Shown here: positions 35,232 through 45,054 of the stretch, one piece after another
Position numbering within the stretch: position 1 is the first letter of the stretch
Layout: each line of letters starts with the position of its first letter
Assembly: GCA_027858965.1 (NCBI GenBank)
Contig: JAQIBS010000025.1
Coordinates: forward strand, 18,352-82,351
Direction of reading: 5' to 3'
DNA length: 64,000 nt
DNA from: Kiritimatiellia bacterium
GTDB taxonomy: Bacteria; Verrucomicrobiota; Kiritimatiellia; RFP12; UBA1067
The notes under the pieces: model-generated
Databases searched by the model: none
Seen by the model: only the letters and a program-made list of their open reading frames with translations
What the model was told of the DNA's origin: nothing
Position numbers and translations under genes: made by a program

Positions 35232-37931
35232 ATGGGGAAGAAACCTTTAAAGAAAATAAGGAACAGCATTAGAACCCATCTGGGATTATTAACTGCGATC
35301 ATTCTTCTGTCATTGCTATTTGTATTCTATATTGGCGGACGTTTTATTCTGATTAATATTGTCCGGCAGGCCGAGACAGAGGTAACAACTGTCAGCAACA
35401 GCATTAAATCTGTGATTTTGCAACAGATGAACTCCCAGCAGACATTATCTAGAGAAATTGCCAATAATTATGCCGCCCTTCCCGATGCTGAAAAGCGCAC
35501 AGAGTTTTTAAAGGCAACCATCCATCCCAACAACAAAAATCTTCAAACCCAGCTTGCATCAATTTTCAACGAAGACGGATCTTTGCTAGAGGGCTTTTAC
35601 AGCTCGGGTAACAGCGCGATTAAGGCCATTGAACCACAGATGCTCCACCCGTATTTCAACTCGGAGAATATATTTACAGAGATTCTGCAAAGCAAGAAAA
35701 CAGTCTCCGGTGTAATCAGTTTTCAGAAGATTCCGCATTATATATCCATCTCCCCTATTTTCAATAGTGAGAATAAAGTTCAGTCTATTCTCATAATTGG
35801 CTCAAATGTTCACGGAAATCAACTTTTTATGAAAATGAGCCATTTTTCTCATGGATTCTCTATTAATCTCAATGAAACAAAGGCTGCAAAAAATAAAATT
35901 GGCGAAAAATCTTCACTGATATCAGGAAAAATATCCTCGATATTTGACGAAAATAAGATTTTTTCGGCTGGTGGACTGTGGCATATTGGCAAAAATTCCT
36001 TTCAAGCCATTATTCCAATATTTGATATTCAGGGCGATGAAATTTCATCGCTATCGATCACATTTCCAAACAGTTTTTCCTCTCTCACAGCTATTGCCCT
36101 GGGACAACTGACTGTTTTTGTGGCCATTGTCGGAATCATCTTCATCATTCCCATGTTCTGGCTCCAAGGCCACATTATTCTCGATCCACTCTCAAAACTG
36201 GAACACCAGATCAAAGATATCAGCGCCAAATACAAAGAAGATCAAATCGAGTACCTCAACTACAAAAGCAATGATGAATTTGGAATAGTAGCCCAAAGTG
36301 TTGACAGTCTTCTGCAAGAACTCAACCGCAAATCAGAGATGTTTTCATTCAACTCACAACGACAGAAGGCACTCATCACCAGCATTCCAGACTGCCTGTG
36401 TATATTCAACAAGGCACGGGTTCTGATTTCAATTGAAAAACAGCCGGATAATTTTACGTCAATCCCCGGACTCAAAACCAATCATCCCCTCTCACCTGAT
36501 GTTTTCAAAGAAGAGTACGTCCGACTTTTTAACAGAGCCCTGGCCAAAGCGTTTGAGAGCCGTCAAACAATGAACACATCTTTGGCCTGCCATGAAACTT
36601 CCAGCAAACCGCGTTACTTTGAAACCCATATCACCTGTATGGATGACTATTTCGCACTGGTTGTTTTCAGGGATGTCACCTCTGATTTCATTAAGCGCAA
36701 AAAACAGGAGAGGCTGGACACCCATGCCACCAAAATTCAACAAATGTCCAGCCTTGGCAATCTGGCATCAGGTATTGCCCACGACTTCAATAATGTATTC
36801 ACCATTATCGGAAACACACTTGACACGATGGGCGCCGCCAGCACCTCTGATTCAGCCGAAAAGGAAGACGCCGTATTTACCGTAAGACAGGCATCCAATA
36901 AAGGAACAAGCCTTGTTCAGGAACTCATGACATATGCCGGCCAAACTCATACAAACATGAGAAATCTCGACCCAAACAACGTTATTATGGAGCTTCAACC
37001 CTTATATAAAGGAATAATTAACCCCGGCGTCGCCCTGGAAATAGGCAACGGAGAGAACCTGCATCAGGTCATGGTTGACACCGACCAGTTCTGGAAGGTC
37101 ATCGTTAATCTGGTAAAGAATGCAACCGAATCAATTAAGAGTAATCGCGGATACATAAAGATTTCAACCTATAACTTTGATATCACAAAATCAAACGCCA
37201 TCAAATTCTTCAGCAGTCATCCGCTGGAACCGGACCAAGGGGTGATTTTTGAGGTTGCAGACAATGGGGCTGGGATACCACAGGAGATTATCGACCGCTT
37301 GTTCGAACCTTTTTTCTCGACAAAAGCCGTTGGGCGGGGTCTTGGGCTGGCAACTGTATTTGGCATTGTTGACAGCCATAACGGTGGCCTCAGTATTGTT
37401 TCTCACGAAAACATAGGAACAAAATTCCGTGTATGGCTGCCAGCAGCCGCACTTGAATCCGATATCAACGACCTCTCCGACCTGAATGATGAGGCACTGG
37501 ATGCAAAATCATCCACAATGGGAACGCTGACAGTGGCCGAATCACTGAGCAAATCAGGCAAGCCATGCGTGCTGATCATTGATGACGATCATTCCATCAT
37601 CAAAACAACCGCTCTCCTCCTAGAGAGAATGGGCATCACTGCATTAACGGCAACCACAAATACTGAGGCAGTGGCACGCTTCAGAAAATACCACAGTACG
37701 ATTAATATGGTGATGCTGGATGCACAGCTGGGGAACCTTGACAGTATACGCCTACTGGGAACTCTAAGAATGATAAATGAAAATCTACCGGTTATTATTT
37801 GTTCCGGTCACTCCAAGGAGAAGGTGGAATCCATGTTCATGGATTCACTTATTGATGGAATTCTTATCAAGCCTTACACCATGAATGAATTAAGAAGCAC
37901 CCTCTCTACTTTTAACATCCTAAATACCTAA
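35232..37931 (+). CDS. Hybrid sensor histidine kinase with C-terminal receiver
   Basis: 899 residues from ATG 35232. The frame is open to a TTG at 35184. TM1 is about 18-38 and an extracytoplasmic sensor (Cache-like) about 40-275. TM2 (LTVFVAIVGIIFIIPMFWLQ) and a HAMP-like segment follow. A PAS-like region leads to the DHp domain with phospho-acceptor H517 (ASGIAHDFNNVF). The ATPase has N box VNLVKNATESI, G1 ADNGAGIP and G2 GRGLGLATVFGIV. The receiver (about 770-895) has IIDDDHS, D830 (VMLDAQLG) and the conserved K in LIKPYTM. It stands first in the pilus locus and may feed the NtrC-like activator at 46.3 kb in a PilS/PilR-like manner (inference). Confidence 0.93.
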   Translation: MGKKPLKKIRNSIRTHLGLLTAIILLSLLFVFYIGGRFILINIVRQAETEVTTVSNSIKSVILQQMNSQQTLSREIANNYAALPDAEKRTEFLKATIHPNNKNLQTQLASIFNEDGSLLEGFYSSGNSAIKAIEPQMLHPYFNSENIFTEILQSKKTVSGVISFQKIPHYISISPIFNSENKVQSILIIGSNVHGNQLFMKMSHFSHGFSINLNETKAAKNKIGEKSSLISGKISSIFDENKIFSAGGLWHIGKNSFQAIIPIFDIQGDEISSLSITFPNSFSSLTAIALGQLTVFVAIVGIIFIIPMFWLQGHIILDPLSKLEHQIKDISAKYKEDQIEYLNYKSNDEFGIVAQSVDSLLQELNRKSEMFSFNSQRQKALITSIPDCLCIFNKARVLISIEKQPDNFTSIPGLKTNHPLSPDVFKEEYVRLFNRALAKAFESRQTMNTSLACHETSSKPRYFETHITCMDDYFALVVFRDVTSDFIKRKKQERLDTHATKIQQMSSLGNLASGIAHDFNNVFTIIGNTLDTMGAASTSDSAEKEDAVFTVRQASNKGTSLVQELMTYAGQTHTNMRNLDPNNVIMELQPLYKGIINPGVALEIGNGENLHQVMVDTDQFWKVIVNLVKNATESIKSNRGYIKISTYNFDITKSNAIKFFSSHPLEPDQGVIFEVADNGAGIPQEIIDRLFEPFFSTKAVGRGLGLATVFGIVDSHNGGLSIVSHENIGTKFRVWLPAAALESDINDLSDLNDEALDAKSSTMGTLTVAESLSKSGKPCVLIIDDDHSIIKTTALLLERMGITALTATTNTEAVARFRKYHSTINMVMLDAQLGNLDSIRLLGTLRMINENLPVIICSGHSKEKVESMFMDSLIDGILIKPYTMNELRSTLSTFNILNT

Positions 37932-37988
37932 AACCTTTAAACTATTTTTTGCAGAAACTAGTGCTTAGTAACAATTTTCGTTTTATTT

Positions 37989-38004
37989 GCGCACGATTTA
38001 TGCT
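37989..38004 (+). promoter_or_regulatory. Weak sigma-54-like promoter upstream of the PilX-like gene
   Basis: GCGCACG-ATTT-ATGCT keeps CACG-N4-ATGC and the correct spacing to GC at 38002-38003, but has CG instead of the -24 GG. It lies 84 bases before the gene. Weak on its own, but similar in layout to the three better sites. Confidence 0.3.
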
Positions 38005-38087
38005 ATTAATTAAATTGAATTTGTTATATTGAAAATCATCATGTTAGGAATATCCACAAGGATAATTCCAAAGGAGGTTTGATTAAA

Positions 38088-39188
38088 ATGAAACAGTCAA
38101 AAAACGGATCAGCTCTGCTCGTAGTTGTCGGAAGCACAGCAATAGTTGTCGGAGTCGCAGCAATGCTTCACCTTTCAACATCTAGACAAAGCAGGTTCTC
38201 GGTTATCAACCGAGATCGACTGAAAGCAAGAATGATTGCTGAGTTAGGATTGAACAAAAGCTATAATAAAATCAAAAAAAAGTTTGATTTAGTTGACGAG
38301 TATTCAGTATCCCAGGATTTTGCAAATGGGTACTACAAGGTCACAGGCAAACGTTTTACAGGAGAAAAGGAAAAACGGGGTCAGCTGACTGCAAAAGGAG
38401 TTTGCGGATTAAGCACAGTGATAGTCTCTGCAGATTTGGAAGCCCGCCCTATAAACCTCGGCAATGATTCTGGCTCCTATGTTGCACTAGATACATCAAT
38501 ATTCGTTAACGGAACTCTCTTTGGCCGGGGCAACGGCAATTACACAGTCAGTAGCATTCATGCCAATAACAATATTACGTTTAAAGGAAGTACGGACTTC
38601 TATACCCCGCCGGATCTTTCCAGCGGCGGAGATATTGATCTTGGGAAAAAGCAGACAGGCGATGTTGGCACGCAAGACGAGTACGTGGATCAGAAACCCA
38701 TCCCCCAGGTACCGGTTGACACATTCATTGCCGTTGCAGAAAAAAATGGTCAGGTCTACGACTCCGTCAACGACCTGCCAGCCAATCCGCCGGGCGGAGT
38801 GGCAGTCTGCACAGCCACAAGCGCAAAATGGAATGATGAAGATCCACAAACCGGATGTTATATATTTATGGGCAGTTTTCAAATCAGCTCCGGCCTCAAC
38901 CTGAACGCCGACCCCAGCACGGGGTATCCCGCATTGATCGTTATGGGGACATCCGTCCATATCTCAGGAAGCGGTAATAAAGCCTGGCACCATATTAACG
39001 GAGCCGTTTATGCCCCCAACGCTGCGATGCATATCACAGGAAGCACTATTCGCGGGCCGATTGTATGCGGGCAGGATTTTGACTACTCCGGCACTGGAAG
39101 TGTCTTTGGTGGCGGCACAACGCAGGGATTCAGCCTACCCCCTGAGGAGAGCATAGCAGAAAAAGTTGTAATCACTGCCTGGCATTAA
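38088..39188 (+). CDS. PilX-like pilus assembly protein with C-terminal DUF7305-type beta domain
   Basis: ATG 38088 has AAGGAGG 10 bases upstream. 366 residues: MKQSKNGSALLVVVGSTAIV gives the N-terminal membrane helix typical of PilX-type minor pilins (NGSALLVV). A cleaved GF site is lacking. The C-terminal half (about 260-345) is Gly/Ser-rich beta structure: GYPALIVMGTSVHISGSGN, then INGAVYAPNAAMHITGSTIR and GPIVCGQDFDYSGTGSVFGG. This matches the DUF7305 type seen in PilX-like proteins. It is probably a minor component of the pilus or secretion pseudopilus tip, or its surface-exposed cargo. Confidence 0.7.
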   Translation: MKQSKNGSALLVVVGSTAIVVGVAAMLHLSTSRQSRFSVINRDRLKARMIAELGLNKSYNKIKKKFDLVDEYSVSQDFANGYYKVTGKRFTGEKEKRGQLTAKGVCGLSTVIVSADLEARPINLGNDSGSYVALDTSIFVNGTLFGRGNGNYTVSSIHANNNITFKGSTDFYTPPDLSSGGDIDLGKKQTGDVGTQDEYVDQKPIPQVPVDTFIAVAEKNGQVYDSVNDLPANPPGGVAVCTATSAKWNDEDPQTGCYIFMGSFQISSGLNLNADPSTGYPALIVMGTSVHISGSGNKAWHHINGAVYAPNAAMHITGSTIRGPIVCGQDFDYSGTGSVFGGGTTQGFSLPPEESIAEKVVITAWH

Positions 39189-39299
39189 GGAACCCCGTGA
39201 AAAATTGTGACTTTATTTCCGAGCAGGCCTTAAGCAGGGGAGTCGGATTACCACAACAGACAGGTCAATCTTGATTCAATTTAAAAAGAGGACTAATCA

Positions 39300-39761
39300 A
39301 TGGGTAAGTATGAACGAGATGGCATGACTATACTGGAATTGGTTATTGCAAGCATGCTGCTGGGGCTGATGCTGACATGCGCATTTCCCCTGATTGATTC
39401 AATGATGGGAAGAATCCAGGTGGCACGGGATCACTATATTGCTACAACACTGTGCCAGGCTCGCATTGAGCGGGCACGGCAAATGGAGTATGACGATATT
39501 ATATTGATGGCGGAAAAAGATTTTCTGGTTGATGAATACGGCAACCGGGCCGTTAACGGACGTTATAAAAGAACGACAATCATCACGCCTGAAAAACCGG
39601 AAGAAGGAATGACAGAGATGATAGTTGAAGTAAAAATGTGTATATGTTCACGCTGGGGGTGGCGCAGAAAGCTACACCCGCTGACAGAGGGCAAATATAT
39701 ATGCCGCTTCGGAGATGTGCCACAGACAATGACTTTTTTATTTACAGAATATGATGAATGA
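39300..39761 (+). CDS. Minor pseudopilin (PilV/GspI-like)
   Basis: 153 residues. The prepilin-type N terminus MGKYERDGMTILELVIASML has a prepilin-peptidase site G8|M9 with E at mature position 5, followed by one hydrophobic helix. The C-terminal part is small. GAGG lies 8 bases before the ATG. It is 9 bases upstream of the large pseudopilin gene, so the two are co-transcribed. Probably a minor subunit of the type IV pilus or type II secretion pseudopilus. The peptidase PilD/GspO is not in the window. Confidence 0.82.
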   Translation: MGKYERDGMTILELVIASMLLGLMLTCAFPLIDSMMGRIQVARDHYIATTLCQARIERARQMEYDDIILMAEKDFLVDEYGNRAVNGRYKRTTIITPEKPEEGMTEMIVEVKMCICSRWGWRRKLHPLTEGKYICRFGDVPQTMTFLFTEYDE

Positions 39762-39770
39762 GGTTATACC

Positions 39771-41936
39771 ATGCGTAAAGGCTTTACACTTTTAGAAACA
39801 ATGATTACAACAAGTATCATGACTCTAGTTGTTATTGCATCCGTAGGATCATGGGTATTGTATTTACACAAATCCAACCGTGTAATCAATCAGATCATAC
39901 TTGATCTGGATTCACGTAATGTTGTTGAACGGTTCAGATCAGAGATGCGCAATGCAGCCCGAGAGACGATCATATTCTACCCTGAAAATGCTGAGCCATA
40001 TGAGGCGATTGGATTTGCTCTTGCTCAAGACACCGATGGTGACGGCCTGATGGACATGGATGCAACAGGATCCAATATTTTATGGAGAGTGACAGTCATT
40101 TATCATATATGGGATAAAGAAGACATTCCCCAGATGAGGCGCACGGAATTTTCCAATAGGAACAATGATGCCACCACTGACGATTATTACCAGCAGCTTG
40201 CCACCGTGGTGTCAACAGGGGAAGGCAACACTGCATGTTTGTCAGGTGAAATATCTAAAACCTCTACTATGTTTGAAAATCTTTTTTCTGGAAAATTATG
40301 GCATGCAGACTCTATCTTTGATGCATACGCTCCCGAAGCCAACACTCTTGAAAAAACAACATTTGGCAGTTTATCCCTTAAACCAGGAGCCCACACTCTG
40401 GAGTTCACTCCAGCCGGAAAACACCCGGATTCGAGCGGGTACAATATCAGGGTTGATCAATTGAGCGCCAGCGTAACCGGATGGCCTCTGGAGGCGGAAA
40501 ACTGTAAATGCACAGGAGGCCTCGCAAGCCCGCTATTTATCGGTCCCAACCAGGCGGCCGCTGCTTATGGACTACTGGTGACACCCACCGATGACAACGA
40601 TAAAATCTCATTTAAAATATACAACGATGCAATTGAGGAGTCGGAGTTTATCGGCAATGGAAGAAACGTATCAATGTCCAATACCGTTGTACAATTTGAT
40701 GAAGAGTATAATCCCGAGGGTTTCGCCAGCGGAACCTATGTTACAAAACTGGATGGCCGATTTGAAACCATGTGGACTGCCGCACAGCAAAGCGGCTACT
40801 ACCGCAACGAGTATTTTTATCCCGAAACCAATACCTGCGCCATCCGTGTTCCGATCATGGCCCCATATGTGCTTCAAGATGGTTACGGGCCGGTATTTCG
40901 CTTGTATAAAGGGGCTCAAAATGGAGCGTTAACTCTTGAAAACCCCTGTTTCGCAATCGTTGAAAACCCTGACCCTGACAACCTCTACGCTGAGCCACCA
41001 CCCGATATGGACGATTCATACGACCCAGACACAGACAGCATAGATCTGGAGTTTTATCAATTCGGCATCAAAAAATCAAGCTGGGCGGTATGTGAAAAAC
41101 AAAACTTTGTTGACCTGCGGCCGACCGAAAGCATTAAAATTGGGATCAACAGCACCCTGATGTTATCGTTTGTGGTCAAGGTGGTCAACCTAAGCAGCGA
41201 TGGCCTCACTCGATTTGGCATAGACAAGCCCAACACACCGGGGTGCTGGATCATTGAGGGCGGCGATTCCGCAACAGTCAAAAGAGGAAAATGGAGCACC
41301 GATTCCAAGTATGACCCAATCACATCGCCGAGGGCCTTTCTGCCGGCACTTGAATTCATTGCCGCTAATTACGCGGACAGCGGTGAATATATATCCAATG
41401 TTTATGATGCGGGATCAGATGAAAGTCAATACAAGACAATTGAGTGGCTGGCAGATATTCCATCTGGCACAGAGTTCGCCATGTACGCACGCTCCGGCAA
41501 CCTGCTCTCTACTGATGGCTTTAAGATTGCAGATGCCCCTTTATGGGAGACATTAACCCCAGTTTCAAACGGAGATATGATTAATGGATCAGGACGGTAT
41601 TTCCAATTCAGAACCGTAATGAAGGCTCAGCCTTTCAGCCAGTTTCCCGGTTCATCCGGCAGCTTAACCGGTCCATATCGAAGCGAAACACCCAGGTTAC
41701 AACATGTTTTGATAAAATGGAATGGTGAATCAAAATATGTGGATGTCACCGCCAATTTGCTTAAAAGCCCCGACTGCGGCAGGTTTAAGGTGGAGGTGGA
41801 TGGCAAACCACTGATCAAAGGGGTAACTATGGAAATTGAAGTTTTTAAAGACGTCCCGATGATGGGTTCAAAAATGCAACGATTACGCTCCGCTGTAATG
41901 GCAGAGGTTGAACCGCGTAACAGTCAGACAAAATAA
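39771..41936 (+). CDS. Very large pseudopilin-like protein (about 720 residues)
   Basis: 721 residues starting MRKGFTLLETMITTSIMTLV, with cleavage site G4|F5, E at mature position 5 and one helix, so it is a type IV pilin-like protein (PilW/GspJ-like). Normal minor pilins are 150-350 residues. Here about 650 residues of exported, mainly beta domain follow, with no closely recognisable family: DTDGDGLMDMDATGSN near 85, then KPGAHTLEFTPAGKHPDSSG and NVYDAGSDESQYKTIEWLAD near 550. It may be a displayed adhesin or hydrolytic domain carried by the pseudopilus. GAGG precedes the ATG. Confidence 0.8.
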   Translation: MRKGFTLLETMITTSIMTLVVIASVGSWVLYLHKSNRVINQIILDLDSRNVVERFRSEMRNAARETIIFYPENAEPYEAIGFALAQDTDGDGLMDMDATGSNILWRVTVIYHIWDKEDIPQMRRTEFSNRNNDATTDDYYQQLATVVSTGEGNTACLSGEISKTSTMFENLFSGKLWHADSIFDAYAPEANTLEKTTFGSLSLKPGAHTLEFTPAGKHPDSSGYNIRVDQLSASVTGWPLEAENCKCTGGLASPLFIGPNQAAAAYGLLVTPTDDNDKISFKIYNDAIEESEFIGNGRNVSMSNTVVQFDEEYNPEGFASGTYVTKLDGRFETMWTAAQQSGYYRNEYFYPETNTCAIRVPIMAPYVLQDGYGPVFRLYKGAQNGALTLENPCFAIVENPDPDNLYAEPPPDMDDSYDPDTDSIDLEFYQFGIKKSSWAVCEKQNFVDLRPTESIKIGINSTLMLSFVVKVVNLSSDGLTRFGIDKPNTPGCWIIEGGDSATVKRGKWSTDSKYDPITSPRAFLPALEFIAANYADSGEYISNVYDAGSDESQYKTIEWLADIPSGTEFAMYARSGNLLSTDGFKIADAPLWETLTPVSNGDMINGSGRYFQFRTVMKAQPFSQFPGSSGSLTGPYRSETPRLQHVLIKWNGESKYVDVTANLLKSPDCGRFKVEVDGKPLIKGVTMEIEVFKDVPMMGSKMQRLRSAVMAEVEPRNSQTK

Positions 41937-42005
41937 CGAACTGAAAACACATCATATCAACGATGATAATTGGAAAAAGATTGCGGCTGGCTGCGAAAGT
42001 TGAAA

Positions 42006-42860
42006 TCAAAGATCGAACTTATTCACTAAAACATCCTGAACTATTCGGGGATGCACAAGAAAGAAGTGACACTTTGCCCCCAACCGAGCGGTGAGATCCT
42101 CCTGTAAAGCCTTATCAAGCGGATTCATAACTCCAACCAAAAACTCATCCGCCATCATCGCAAATGGAATCACACCTCTAACTTTAATATAAGCCGAGGT
42201 AATCGCGGATAACACCCCCCCCTCACAATCAAAGAGCTCCAGAGGAATGGCGGGCATATTACTGGATTTTTGTAACTGACACATCACCTTCTCAGTCCAT
42301 TCAGGGTGAGCATCATCCAGAAAGGACATCGCTGAAATAAGCTGGGGATTCTCAGTTACCGGATATTCACTCAATGCACGAATCAACTCCTCACAAATTT
42401 CCGGAGGTAGAATCTCGTTGTCTTTCAACATCCAGACCAAATCCATCTCGGCCGATAAAGCTGCTCTGGAATAGACATGCACCTCAATTACAGGATCAGG
42501 CACATTCAAAGAACCATCGCCCTGCTTTTCAAGTGCCGCACCCTCATAAGGCAACTCCTTTTTTTGCGAGAGCGCCTGTAATTCACAAGCCTTATTCAAC
42601 CGAGCAACGGCTGCCTGCGCATCGCTGTCCTCAGAAAACACTTTTAAGTGGCCTGCAATCATTTTTGCGTCATTCAATTCCCCTTCTTTTATAAGGGTGT
42701 CCACCAGGTCAATCAAACAGCGGCAACGTTTATCCAGCGCGCCTACCTGTTCATAGGCCACGACCAAGAACTCCAGACTGGTTCTGTCACCAGGCATACT
42801 CTCAAGCATCGTCTCAAAAAACTCAATTGCCTCGCTAATTTTCGGGTCTTTATTTTCCAT
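42006..42860 (-). CDS. TPR-like + MshEN (GspE N-terminal) domain protein without ATPase
   Basis: ATG 42860 has AAAGGAG 5 bases upstream; the frame is open to 42911. 284 residues. The N terminus (about 1-95) is helical and TPR-like (KISEAIEFFETMLESMPGDR). The C terminus (about 190-284; VMCQLQKSSNMPAIPLELFD, then GVIPFAMMADEFLVGVMNPL and HFFLVHPRIVQDVLVNKFDL) matches the GspE/MshE N-terminal domain. In MshE and PilB that domain can bind c-di-GMP and contact the platform. No Walker motif is present. It is on the opposite strand to pilB just downstream. A c-di-GMP or machine-docking role is inferred. Confidence 0.65.
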   Translation of the reverse strand: MENKDPKISEAIEFFETMLESMPGDRTSLEFLVVAYEQVGALDKRCRCLIDLVDTLIKEGELNDAKMIAGHLKVFSEDSDAQAAVARLNKACELQALSQKKELPYEGAALEKQGDGSLNVPDPVIEVHVYSRAALSAEMDLVWMLKDNEILPPEICEELIRALSEYPVTENPQLISAMSFLDDAHPEWTEKVMCQLQKSSNMPAIPLELFDCEGGVLSAITSAYIKVRGVIPFAMMADEFLVGVMNPLDKALQEDLTARLGAKCHFFLVHPRIVQDVLVNKFDL

Positions 42861-43099
42861 ATGAACTCCTTTCTTGATTGCTATTCTCTCAACTCCTGTC
42901 AGAAATAACAAGAAACTTCAGAGGCTATTCACATAAGTTGTTTAGTTTGGTTGTAATTGAAAGCAACTCTAGTATGTTAGAGATAATTCGCATTATGGAC
43001 AACATAAAGAATTATAAATGAACAAATTACCTTGCGGCGTGACCTCGGCTTGCGATAAAATGAAGATATCGATATTGACAGAATCTGCGGAGAATTTTA

Positions 43100-44821
43100 A
43101 TGAGCCTGATTAACAAAAAAGATAGTTTCGAAAGCATCCTTTTAAAAAGAGGTGTCTTGACCGAAGAACAACTCAAAAGATCACTGAATAACTCGAGCCA
43201 CCTGCCCCTGGAAAAACATCTCTCCCAAAACCCCGTAATCAATAAAGCCAAGCTGACATTGGCGATGGCCGACTACTTTAATACCCACCCCATCACTCTG
43301 CCGGAAACGCTAGTCCTTCCACAGGAGTTGCTTGAGTTAGCCCCCCTAAGGCTCTGGAAAAAACTTAAAGCCGCACCGCTGATGAAATTGGAAAAGGTTT
43401 TGACCGTTGCATTTGGCGATCCCTTTGACCTACTGGCGCAAGAGGATATCTCCCAGGTCGTTAAGATGAAGATCATTCCACTGATTGCTCTGGAAACAGA
43501 GGTGCTGGCAGCGCTCGTTCGCTCTGACGATAAAGATGACGGGGCAATGGGAATTGAGATGGAATCCATTATGCATTCGCCAGATGCCGACGTGGAAGTC
43601 ACGAATGTTGACGAGAAGAAAGACGACAACCTTGACAAGACTCTTGAAACAGCCGGGGAGGCTCCGGTTATCCGGATGGTTAATATGATGCTGGTGGAAG
43701 CGCTGCGAACCAACGCCAGCGATATTCACTTTGAAGCCATGGAAAAAACCTCACGGCTGCGCTATCGTATTGACGGAGCTTTGATTGAACGTCCCAGCCC
43801 CCCCCGCACACTGCACAACGCAATCGTCTCTCGAATCAAGATTATGTCCGAACTTGATATTGCGGAGAGACGAGTCCCTCAGGATGGCCGCTTCAAAATC
43901 AAAGCACTCAAAAAAGAGGTGGATATCCGTGTGAGCATCCTGCCAACCGTTCATGGCGAAAAAGTTGTAATGAGAACACTGGACAAAAGCAATCTGGCAC
44001 CCAGCCTGGCAGCACTGGGTCTTGACGCATTTGCCTATAAGGCCATGCGCTACGCCATTGATCAACCGCATGGCATTATCCTGGTGACGGGTCCTACAGG
44101 ATCTGGCAAAACAACAACACTCTACTCCTGCCTTCAGGACTTAAACAAACCGGATGTCAACATAGTCACGGCTGAAGATCCGGTCGAATATCAGCTGCAT
44201 GGTGTAAATCAGGTGCATGTTAATCCGCAAACCGGACTTACGTTTGCCTCTGTACTCCGCTCCGTTTTACGACAAGATCCTGACATTGTACTTGTAGGAG
44301 AGATCCGTGATGGTGAAACCGCAGATATCGCGGTTAAAGCCGCATTAACTGGACATCTGGTACTTAGCACCCTGCATACAAATGACGCAGCAGGTGTTAT
44401 CGCTCGTCTGATCGACATGGGCGTGCCCCCATTCCTGATGGCATCATCTCTTATTCTAGCCCAGGCACAACGTCTTTACCGCAAGCTCTGTCCCATCTGC
44501 AAAAAGCCCTCTGAACCCGACCCGAAAGTTCTTATTGCTAACCACATTAACCCGAAGATATTTGAAGGAAAACTGATATACTCTCCGGCTGGGTGCGTAA
44601 AGTGCAATAATATCGGATACAAAGGCCGAGGTGCAATCATGGAGGTTCTCCCTATTTCAGAGAAAATCAGAGAGGCTGTTATCAGAGGAATGACCACCTC
44701 CGAAATACATAAGATTGCAATTCAGGAGGGCATGGTTTCTTTAAAAGATGCCGGTTTATTGAAAGTGGCAGATGGAATTACCTCAATTCAGGCAGCTATT
44801 GAGGTTACAGGCGGTGGGTAG
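43100..44821 (+). CDS. pilB: Type IV pilus/type II secretion assembly ATPase PilB/GspE
   Basis: 573 residues. An N-terminal MshEN-type domain (about 1-150) is followed by the ATPase. Walker A is GPTGSGKTTTLYS (331-338), the Asp box DPDIVLVGEIRDGETADIAV, the His box GHLVLSTLHTNDAAGVIARL, and the zinc cysteines CPICKKP and GCVKCNNIGYKGRGA. It drives pilus extension or secretion from the cytoplasmic face with PilC and PilM. GGAG precedes the ATG. PilB versus GspE cannot be separated by sequence alone; pilM-N-O and pilT elsewhere in the locus favour the pilus reading. Confidence 0.95.
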   Translation: MSLINKKDSFESILLKRGVLTEEQLKRSLNNSSHLPLEKHLSQNPVINKAKLTLAMADYFNTHPITLPETLVLPQELLELAPLRLWKKLKAAPLMKLEKVLTVAFGDPFDLLAQEDISQVVKMKIIPLIALETEVLAALVRSDDKDDGAMGIEMESIMHSPDADVEVTNVDEKKDDNLDKTLETAGEAPVIRMVNMMLVEALRTNASDIHFEAMEKTSRLRYRIDGALIERPSPPRTLHNAIVSRIKIMSELDIAERRVPQDGRFKIKALKKEVDIRVSILPTVHGEKVVMRTLDKSNLAPSLAALGLDAFAYKAMRYAIDQPHGIILVTGPTGSGKTTTLYSCLQDLNKPDVNIVTAEDPVEYQLHGVNQVHVNPQTGLTFASVLRSVLRQDPDIVLVGEIRDGETADIAVKAALTGHLVLSTLHTNDAAGVIARLIDMGVPPFLMASSLILAQAQRLYRKLCPICKKPSEPDPKVLIANHINPKIFEGKLIYSPAGCVKCNNIGYKGRGAIMEVLPISEKIREAVIRGMTTSEIHKIAIQEGMVSLKDAGLLKVADGITSIQAAIEVTGGG

Positions 44822-44980
44822 TGGGAGAAATGCGCGAGTGCTAAAGTTCTAAAGGGCGAGAGTTCTAAAATGGGTACTACGCCTTTGGCTCAGAGATGCA
44901 ACTCTACATTTATAAGAACATCAGAAACTGTAGGGGTTGCTTCTCAGAAACAAATGAGAATGAGTTTATGGAAAAAGGCA

Positions 44981-44996
44981 TGGCATAAAACTAGCT
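44981..44996 (+). promoter_or_regulatory. Sigma-54-type promoter upstream of pilC
   Basis: TGGCATA-AAAC-TAGCT: GG at 44982-44983, ten bases, GC at 44994-44995, matching TGGCAYR-N4-TTGCW with one change in TTGC. It lies 59 bases before the pilC start. Confidence 0.6.
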
Positions 44997-45054
44997 TGTA
45001 TGTGGATAGTGATTTATTTAAGTAGCGGATAAGTGAAAATTTGAGAGAAAATTT

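Noticed and set aside
43036..43050. GG-N10-GC sequence upstream of pilB (CGGCGTGACCTCGGCT)
   Set aside because: Spacing fits, but CA at -22 and TTGC at -12 do not; too weak to claim a sigma-54 promoter.
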